From: Candidatus Bathyarchaeota archaeon
Lineage (GTDB): Archaea; Asgardarchaeota; Lokiarchaeia; Sigyniarchaeales; Sigyniarchaeaceae
Reading direction: 5' to 3'
Length of the DNA: 10,485 nucleotides
Assembly (NCBI GenBank): GCA_014729935.1
Contig: WJJB01000451.1
Location: 1 to 10,485 of the forward strand
Part shown: positions 6,224 to 10,485 of the stretch, in pieces
Position numbering within the stretch: the stretch's first letter is position 1
How the letters are laid out: every line of letters begins with the position of its first letter
Made by a program: the position numbers and the translations under genes
Notes under the pieces: generated by a model
What the model saw: only the letters and a program-made list of their open reading frames with translations
Databases searched by the model: none
What the model was told of the DNA's origin: nothing

Positions 6224-6661
6224 ATGAAAGAAGACATGGACGACGAGCTTGAGGCGCTCAGGAGAAAAAAAATGAAAGAGATGCTTGCCAGGCACCAAAA
6301 GATGCAGGCAGAGAAGGAATACAAGGAGAATTCCAAAATCATGATGCAACAAAACATCAGGAACGCCCTTGCATACCTACTTGCTCCAAATGCGTACGAG
6401 TACCTTGGAAATATCAAGGAAAAGAACAAGAGACTGTATGATACCATCATTTCCCGCCTGTTTCCGCCTGAAATAATGCTGAAGCTTGATAGTTTGCTAT
6501 ATGCAATAAATATCGGCAGGGTACCCCGTGGTGTCATCCCACTAATAGAAATACAGCACTTGGAGCGTGAAATACTCGGGATCAAGTCCACCATCTCCTA
6601 CAAGAAGCGTGGTGAAAAGGAGAGAACGGATCTATCCTCACTTTTCAAGGGAGATGATTGA
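6224..6661 (+). CDS. PDCD5/TFAR19-family DNA-binding protein, enlarged form
   Basis: Archaeal and eukaryotic PDCD5 proteins are small, helical, highly charged, and reported to bind DNA. The N-terminus DDELEALRRKKMKEML is the family signature. After a charged helix come NIRNALAYLLAPNAYEYLGNI, a segment with the family 'lxpeaxerLxnlk' look, a hydrophobic middle (RLYDTIISRLFPP), and EIQHLEREILGI near the C-terminal end. At about 145 residues it is longer than the usual 110-125, the extra residues falling at about 85-105 (KLDSLLYAINIGRVPRG). The start is uncertain: GTG at 6212, ATG at 6224 and ATG at 6236 are in frame with no Shine-Dalgarno motif; 6236 fits the family N-terminus best and 6224 is a compromise. 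Its TGA overlaps the ATG of the GNAT gene by one base. Confidence 0.78.
   Translation: MKEDMDDELEALRRKKMKEMLARHQKMQAEKEYKENSKIMMQQNIRNALAYLLAPNAYEYLGNIKEKNKRLYDTIISRLFPPEIMLKLDSLLYAINIGRVPRGVIPLIEIQHLEREILGIKSTISYKKRGEKERTDLSSLFKGDD
6647..6653 (+). promoter_or_regulatory. Ribosome binding site of the GNAT gene, inside the PDCD5 gene
   Basis: AAGGGAG lies 7 bases before the ATG at 6661. This fixes that ATG rather than the TTG at 6658 as the start, and implies translational coupling through the TGATG overlap. Confidence 0.8.
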
Positions 6662-7599
6662 TGCCATCTCAACACAATTTCACGGAGGAGCCTTTCTCGG
6701 GAGATAACATCAAGGAGATTCACCAGTTATTTGAAAAAGATGCCGGCTTGTATAGCATTCCATTGGAATCGTTTAAAAACGCATCGATAAACGATCCTGA
6801 TTTCGATCCTGAATTTTCAATGGCTTTCCGGGATGAAGATGGCCGGATCTTGGCGGCTTTCATGGGATTAAAACGAACCACCAAGATAACTATCCTGAAA
6901 CGTGAAGTAAACTACAAGTTTTCTATAATTAATTTATTCGTGGTAGCAAGGCAATACAGGCGGAAGGGGATTGGTAGTGCAATCCTTTCCGAGCTATTGC
7001 ATCGCATGAAGAAACGAAGGATCCGAAGGGTGAGGGTGATGTCATCACCACCCAATTACTTATGGCCTGGTCTCGATCCAAGATACACGGCAGCATATTT
7101 CTTCCTGAAGAAAAACAAGTTCAAGAGAAAGGGAAAGGAACACGTAAACTTGGTCCATGAAATTCCAAATAAACTGCAAGAACCTGCCAAGAAGCTAGGG
7201 GAATATACTTTCACCCGAATTAACTCGAGTGATATTGAATCCACGAAAGATTACATTAAATCAAATCACATGGGCATGTGGCCCAAGGAATTCCAGTTTT
7301 CTATTAATAACAAACCATTCACCACATTCATAGCCAAGGATGGCTCGGGAGAGGTAATCGGTTTTGCAAGCCATTCAATTGGATTCCCAGGTAGTTTCGG
7401 TCCAACCGGAGTTAAAAAATCAGTTAGAGGGAAGGGAATTGGCGGTATCCTATTAAAATGGTGCGTGTGGGATCTCAAACAACAAGGAATCGAGCAAATG
7501 ATCATCAGGTGGGTTGTAGGCGACACCATGAAGTTTTATTGCAAATCACTTGGTGCCCGTATTGATCATGTTTACTGGAACATGAAAAGGAGAATTTAA
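6661..7599 (+). CDS. Tandem GNAT-family N-acetyltransferase
   Basis: GNAT enzymes move acetyl from acetyl-CoA to amines, including protein N-termini and lysines, polyamines and sugars. Two GNAT domains lie in one 312-residue chain. In the first (about residues 1-165), strand INLFVVARQY is followed by the acetyl-CoA pyrophosphate loop RRKGIG at 100-105. In the second (about 170-312), GVKKSVRGKGIG gives the loop at 256-261. Both loops fit (R/Q)xxGxG/A. The first domain ends in YTAAYFFLKKNKFKRKGK and the second in FYCKSLGARIDHVYWNMK, the usual position of the last GNAT helix-strand. The first base of its ATG is the last base of the PDCD5 stop, and the methyltransferase ATG follows its TAA directly. 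The substrate is unknown. Mycothiol synthase (MshD) is also a tandem GNAT, but I see no specific link. Confidence 0.9.
   Translation: MPSQHNFTEEPFSGDNIKEIHQLFEKDAGLYSIPLESFKNASINDPDFDPEFSMAFRDEDGRILAAFMGLKRTTKITILKREVNYKFSIINLFVVARQYRRKGIGSAILSELLHRMKKRRIRRVRVMSSPPNYLWPGLDPRYTAAYFFLKKNKFKRKGKEHVNLVHEIPNKLQEPAKKLGEYTFTRINSSDIESTKDYIKSNHMGMWPKEFQFSINNKPFTTFIAKDGSGEVIGFASHSIGFPGSFGPTGVKKSVRGKGIGGILLKWCVWDLKQQGIEQMIIRWVVGDTMKFYCKSLGARIDHVYWNMKRRI
7587..7592 (+). promoter_or_regulatory. Ribosome binding site of the methyltransferase gene
   Basis: AAGGAG lies 7 bases before the ATG at 7600, inside the last codons of the GNAT gene. It is the strongest Shine-Dalgarno motif in the window. Confidence 0.8.
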
Positions 7600-8403
7600 A
7601 TGAAAGACTGGGACGTTGAAGCCTATATTGCATCGATTGATTGGAACGGGAGACTTTCCCGGGAGATTCCCCTTCTCTCTCGGTGCATGCAGCAATTGTC
7701 ATCCGAAGATTCGGGTTCGAGCACCTTGAACGTGCTTGACTTGGGATGCGGTCCAGGAAAGCACTTGTTGGCACTTGCAAGAAAGTTTCCCCTGGGCTCC
7801 TATCTTGGCATCGATATTGACGATCGGATGATAACAAAGGCTAATGAATTGTACAAGCATGATTCGGAAAAGGGCTTGATTGCACCCACCACCCACCTGC
7901 ATTTCGCGCTAATGGATATCATGGAATTCTCGAAAGCTAATGAATGTTCCATGCATTTCTTGTATTCCATTGGAAATTCACTTAGTTTGATTTGGAACGA
8001 TTCAGGATGTAGAAAAACCTTCGATGCGCTTCATCGAATCATGAAACCAAAGGGGATATTGCTATTCCACGTGTTGAATCCATGCAATCCCAGGGACGGG
8101 TATTCATCTTCAGGGATCAAGCAATTAGATGATGGCTCCGAGTGCTTCACGATCAAGCGATTCTATCCTGATCTTGAAAGAAAAAAGATGGATTTTGATC
8201 TCGTGGTGATGAAAAGAAGAGTCGGGTCCGTGAAACACGACATTTATCCAAATCAGATGTCATATCCGCTCATTCACGTCGATGCCATTCAATCGATCCT
8301 CGAATCAACTGGTTTTCACGAGGTGTCCCTTTATGGTGGGTATGGGGGTGAACCTTTTAAAACGCCAACATCGGGAAGTTTAGTTTGCAAAGCCCGAGCT
8401 TAA
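7600..8403 (+). CDS. Class I SAM-dependent methyltransferase
   Basis: The protein has a Rossmann-like methyltransferase fold. Motif I is VLDLGCGPG at residues 45-53 (SAM glycine loop), motif II is GIDIDDRMI at about 70-78 (acidic residue for the SAM ribose), YSIGNSLSLI at 122-131 lies where motif IV is expected, and the post-II helix leads into FDALHRIMKPKGILLFHVLN at 141-160, the usual motif V/VI region. The 267-residue length is normal. The C-terminal part (GYGGEPFKT, then LVCKAR) resembles Methyltransf_11/25 small-molecule methyltransferases; the GNSL segment is often seen in glycine/sarcosine-type enzymes, but I cannot name the substrate. It is the third gene of the operon, beginning directly after the GNAT stop with a strong AAGGAG. 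It is followed by a 417-base gap beginning with a T-run (8413-8417), a possible terminator. Confidence 0.92.
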   Translation: MKDWDVEAYIASIDWNGRLSREIPLLSRCMQQLSSEDSGSSTLNVLDLGCGPGKHLLALARKFPLGSYLGIDIDDRMITKANELYKHDSEKGLIAPTTHLHFALMDIMEFSKANECSMHFLYSIGNSLSLIWNDSGCRKTFDALHRIMKPKGILLFHVLNPCNPRDGYSSSGIKQLDDGSECFTIKRFYPDLERKKMDFDLVVMKRRVGSVKHDIYPNQMSYPLIHVDAIQSILESTGFHEVSLYGGYGGEPFKTPTSGSLVCKARA

Positions 8404-8542
8404 ACCTTGACATTTTTACATTGCTGTCTCTCAATCACCAGACTGATGAAGACGATGTTTTCGCACAAGATGAATCTAGCTGCTTATCTTCAATATGATA
8501 AGGCGACGACGTACATGTAATCAACCCTCCTGTAATGTAACT

Positions 8543-8580
8543 ATGCGCTAAAACCAGTTATTGCACCTCATTAAGCGCAT
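8543..8580. repeat. Inverted repeat, 7-bp arms
   Basis: ATGCGCT (8543-8549) and AGCGCAT (8574-8580) are perfect reverse complements with 24 bases between. GCATGCTACATGC (8577-8589) directly after can form its own 5-bp stem with a 3-base loop. A folded RNA or an operator is possible, as is chance. Confidence 0.35.
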
Positions 8581-8777
8581 GCTACATGCAATCATGTTCA
8601 TCCCTTGCATCCAAGTCGATGCATGCGGCTTCAGATGGGATTCCTGTTTCAGTTCATGAAGGCGAGGGCGCAAGAATGGAATGAAATTCACGAAATGAAT
8701 ATCTGGGAATCAGCGCCATGGTCTCCCATTTAGCGTGGCGTTCACGTTGCTTGCCGTGCTTGCGTGCTAACTTAATC

Positions 8778-8785
8778 TTTAAAAG
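8778..8785 (+). promoter_or_regulatory. TATA box of the small GTPase gene
   Basis: TTTAAAAG lies about 36-43 bases before the ATG at 8821, so transcription would start near 8807 with a leader of about 14 bases and no Shine-Dalgarno motif. Confidence 0.55.
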
Positions 8786-8820
8786 ACATTAGCCGATCAT
8801 ATAACTAAGAATAGCTATCC

Positions 8821-9375
8821 ATGAATCATTGCACTGTGGAGATCATGTCATCAGATTATAAAGTTAAGCTACTGCTTTGCGGCCCGGCAGCCGTGGGGAA
8901 AACTTCCTTGATCCGTAGGTTCGTGAAATCCAGTTTCGAAGCGGATTATAAGCTCACGATAGGCGTCGACATCTTAACCAAGGACGTGACCCTTTCAGAT
9001 ACCAATGAGGTGGCAACACTCAGTATTTGGGATGTTGGTGGCCAGAAGCGATTTGAATTTATACGGACGACATTTTACAAGGGTGCCAGTGGTGCGCTAC
9101 TCGTATTCGATCTAACCAGACCTGAAACATATACCGAGGTCACTGAGAAATGGTATAATGAGATCCTGAGATATTGCCCGAACATCCCGACGGTGCTTAT
9201 TGGGAACAAGGCTGATCTCTTGGAAAAACTCGGTAGAACGACAGATCCTCAATATGCAGAAAAATGGGCTAATAATGCTAACACGAAATACATTGAAACA
9301 TCAGCTCTTGAAGGTCAAAATGTCGAAACGGCGTTTTACGAAATAACGGAACGCATGGTTAGCAAGCTAAGATAA
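8821..9375 (+). CDS. Ras-superfamily small GTPase (Rab-like with Arf-like DxGGQ)
   Basis: All five nucleotide motifs are present: G1 GPAAVGKTS at residues 21-29, G2 threonine T46 (YKLTIGVD), G3 WDVGGQ at 70-75, G4 NKAD at 129-132, and G5 TSA at 150-152. Overall length (184), the KLTIGVD strand and the ETSAL ending are Rab/Ras-like, yet G3 is DVGGQ as in Arf and Tem1/Spg1 instead of DTAGQ. Q75 keeps the catalytic glutamine. The C-terminus (MVSKLR) has no cysteine, so no prenylation is expected, and there is no N-terminal amphipathic myristoylated helix. An in-frame ATG at 8845 (M9) with GGAG 3 bases before it is an alternative start and would fit the family N-terminus better. Small GTPases of this kind are abundant in Asgard archaea. 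The next gene, 155 bases on, probably encodes a regulator. Confidence 0.94.
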   Translation: MNHCTVEIMSSDYKVKLLLCGPAAVGKTSLIRRFVKSSFEADYKLTIGVDILTKDVTLSDTNEVATLSIWDVGGQKRFEFIRTTFYKGASGALLVFDLTRPETYTEVTEKWYNEILRYCPNIPTVLIGNKADLLEKLGRTTDPQYAEKWANNANTKYIETSALEGQNVETAFYEITERMVSKLR

Positions 9376-9390
9376 TACGAATATTTACCA

Positions 9391-9476
9391 AGTCCCGTCT
9401 CTTGTTCCATATTATCTTCCTTTTCCGTGAAATCCATTCTTAATATCAACAATTATTCACATACCTATACGGGACT
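9391..9476. repeat. Long-spaced perfect 8-bp inverted repeat after the GTPase gene
   Basis: AGTCCCGT (9391-9398) and ACGGGACT (9469-9476) are perfect reverse complements separated by 70 bases, covering most of the 155-base gap between the GTPase and the roadblock/longin gene. The arms could close a large loop in an RNA; one chance occurrence in a stretch this size is not rare. Confidence 0.3.
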
Positions 9477-9484
9477 AGAATTGC

Positions 9485-9497
9485 TTTTGAATCAAAA
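9485..9497. promoter_or_regulatory. A/T-rich palindrome before the roadblock/longin gene
   Basis: TTTTGA-A-TCAAAA is a 13-base inverted repeat about 34-46 bases before the ATG at 9531, where the TATA box should lie. It may be an operator or simply the promoter. GAGGGT at 9514-9519 is a possible Shine-Dalgarno motif, 11 bases before the ATG. Confidence 0.3.
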
Positions 9498-9530
9498 AGC
9501 CTTAATTTCACATGAGGGTAATATCAATTA

Positions 9531-10394
9531 ATGGTGCGAGATCAAGGGGTATTACAAGCTATTGCTGATGTTTTGAAAAATTCGTGTAACGTGGATAAGT
9601 ATGCTTTCTTCCTTGATGATGGAAAGATCTTGGAATCAACCATGTCTAAGGAAAATTCGGAAAAAATCTCAAAGACCATCAAGTTTTACTCTCGCCAGAT
9701 GCTCGTGAATAATTATTTCAACCAGGACTCCAGCGGAATTAACTTCTTATTATATCGGTTATCGAACTCGGTGTTCTTGTCTTTCTTGTCCAAGGAAACA
9801 GTTCCCAAGCTCGTAAGCACGCTTACTGATGTTTTTAACAAATATTCAAAGAAACTTGATAAGATCTTCCATGATGTCCCTGATTCGTTCAGGAAGATCA
9901 CGAAGTATCTCGTTATATCCCAAGGCCTTGCCATGGGTCCCGAACCGGTTGCTTGGTATCCTGATGATATACCAGATAACATCCGGATGAAGATTGCCAT
10001 GAAATCAATGTTAATGTTAACAGCAGAAAGAGAGGGAGCAATTCGGGGGATCCCAGCAACCATCCCGTTTATTGAATATTACGCCATGGGAGTGATATTC
10101 TTATTCGACACTCCACATACTGATGCAAGGGGCGGGGCCTATGATAGTTGCATTTCCATCTTAGTGGATGAGTCATACCGCCCTGCAATTTATGAAAACA
10201 TGTTTTCACTTGAAAACCTGTGCATTGATGCTGCTGACCTTATAACATCTGGCGAGGACCTTGAAAAGGTTATCAAATCAATTTTAATTGCCTTAGATGC
10301 CATGAATCTCCGATCTGGAAGGCAATCATATGAAATCGAGCAATTGATGAAGGGACAGCTAAAGAAAATCACTGAAAATCTTAATGGAATATAG
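9531..10394 (+). CDS. Putative roadblock/longin-like two-domain GTPase-regulator protein
   Basis: There is no signature motif, so the fold is inferred from the order of secondary structure. Residues 1-112 read helix, strand (YAFFLDDGKIL), helix (KISKTIKFYSRQM), strands (INFLLYRLSNSVFLSFLSK), helix (KLVSTLTDVFNKYSKKLDKI), which fits a roadblock/LC7 domain. Residues 122-245 read TKYLVISQGLAMGPEPVAWYPD, helix (DNIRMKIAMKSMLML), strands (PFIEYYAMGVIFLFD; SCISILVDES), helix, which fits a longin domain; the GPEPV turn is typical of longin-type GTPase regulators. Such domains are known scaffolds for binding Ras-like GTPases (MglB, Ragulator, Mon1-Ccz1). It lies 155 bases behind the small GTPase in the same direction. 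It has no membrane segment. The C-terminal 30 residues are helical (SYEIEQLMKGQLKKI). Confidence 0.82.
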   Translation: MVRDQGVLQAIADVLKNSCNVDKYAFFLDDGKILESTMSKENSEKISKTIKFYSRQMLVNNYFNQDSSGINFLLYRLSNSVFLSFLSKETVPKLVSTLTDVFNKYSKKLDKIFHDVPDSFRKITKYLVISQGLAMGPEPVAWYPDDIPDNIRMKIAMKSMLMLTAEREGAIRGIPATIPFIEYYAMGVIFLFDTPHTDARGGAYDSCISILVDESYRPAIYENMFSLENLCIDAADLITSGEDLEKVIKSILIALDAMNLRSGRQSYEIEQLMKGQLKKITENLNGI

Positions 10395-10485
10395 CGTGCT
10401 GTCCTGAATCTTAAAAAACATTGGGGAGAATTTCATACTCATAACACATGCTTAATGGTATCCGTGCTTGCCCTGAAACTTGGAA
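10395..10485. other. Right edge, possible start or end of another gene
   Basis: Two readings are open to the edge. On the plus strand an ATG at 10455 reads MVSVLALKLG and an ATG at 10448 is in another frame; CTTAAAAAACATT at about 10410-10422 would be a TATA box, similar to the box before the GTPase gene. On the minus strand a frame enters at 10485 and stops at TAA 10413-10411, giving 24 residues ending EILPNVF. Neither can be chosen from this much sequence. Confidence 0.25.

Larger units (their letters stand above)
8404..8820. other. Gene-free stretch before the GTPase gene
   Basis: I see no gene here: no long frame on either strand and no tRNA-like cloverleaf. It holds a T5 run at 8413-8417 just after the methyltransferase stop (possible terminator), a small stem CTTATC/GATAAG at about 8485-8504, a 7-bp inverted repeat at 8543-8580, several TGCAT/CATGC words between 8576 and 8630, a repeated GCTTGC word near 8750-8760, and at the right end the TATA box of the GTPase gene. 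It is long for this compact window, so a small RNA or regulatory region is possible. Confidence 0.55.

Noticed and set aside
6658..6660. TTG as the start of the GNAT gene
   Set aside because: The ATG three bases later has an AAGGGAG motif at the best distance (7 bases) and forms the TGATG overlap.
8444..8510. C/D-box sRNA, suggested by TGATGA at 8444-8449
   Set aside because: The box C-like word is present but no CTGA box D follows at a suitable distance and no matching D'/C' pair is seen.
1..10485. CRISPR array, tRNA, rRNA or defence-gene cluster
   Set aside because: I saw no regularly spaced repeats, no tRNA cloverleaf with the TTC-arm consensus, no rRNA motifs, and no nuclease or toxin-antitoxin gene pair.

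Overview
The window looks like chromosomal DNA of an archaeon, most likely an Asgard archaeon (Promethearchaeati); this is inference from gene content. Support comes from a PDCD5/TFAR19-family protein (archaea and eukaryotes only), a Ras-superfamily small GTPase followed by a protein with apparent roadblock-like and longin-like regions, a histone-deacetylase-fold enzyme, and short A/T-rich TATA-like boxes about 25-45 bases before several starts, with no bacterial -35/-10 pattern. Genes are short, both strands are used, and Shine-Dalgarno motifs occur before some genes only, as in archaea that mix leaderless and leadered mRNAs. The lineage below Asgard cannot be fixed from this sequence.

Layout. 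1-579 (minus): 5' part of a membrane-anchored or secreted protein with a GATase-like/DUF4350-like region, cut by the window edge. 679-1230 and 1301-1681 (plus): a low-molecular-weight protein tyrosine phosphatase and a small protein with two CxxC pairs. 1698-2927 (minus): an AcuC/class I HDAC-like deacetylase. 3079-3636 (plus): an unrecognised 185-residue protein. 3670-4683 (minus): an acetylornithine-type carbamoyltransferase whose start should be moved 43 codons inward from the longest frame. 4684-5229: a gene-free stretch with a perfect hairpin and a degenerate copy resembling the right end of an IS200/IS605 (TnpB) element, with no transposase. 5230-6171 (plus): a Gfo/Idh/MocA oxidoreductase. 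6224-8403 (plus): a tight three-gene operon of an enlarged PDCD5-like protein, a tandem GNAT acetyltransferase and a SAM methyltransferase. 8404-8820: gene-free, with small inverted repeats and the promoter of the next gene. 8821-9375 and 9531-10394 (plus): the small GTPase and the roadblock/longin-like protein. The last 91 bases hold at most the edge of another gene.

Functional links. The clearest modules are the PDCD5-GNAT-methyltransferase operon, joined by a one-base stop/start overlap and an abutting stop/start, and the GTPase-roadblock/longin pair, which recalls MglA/MglB and the longin/roadblock GTPase regulators of eukaryotic membrane traffic. The deacetylase and the GNAT protein could act on acetylated lysines in opposite senses, but they are not co-transcribed. 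The carbamoyltransferase stands alone, with no other arginine-biosynthesis gene in view.
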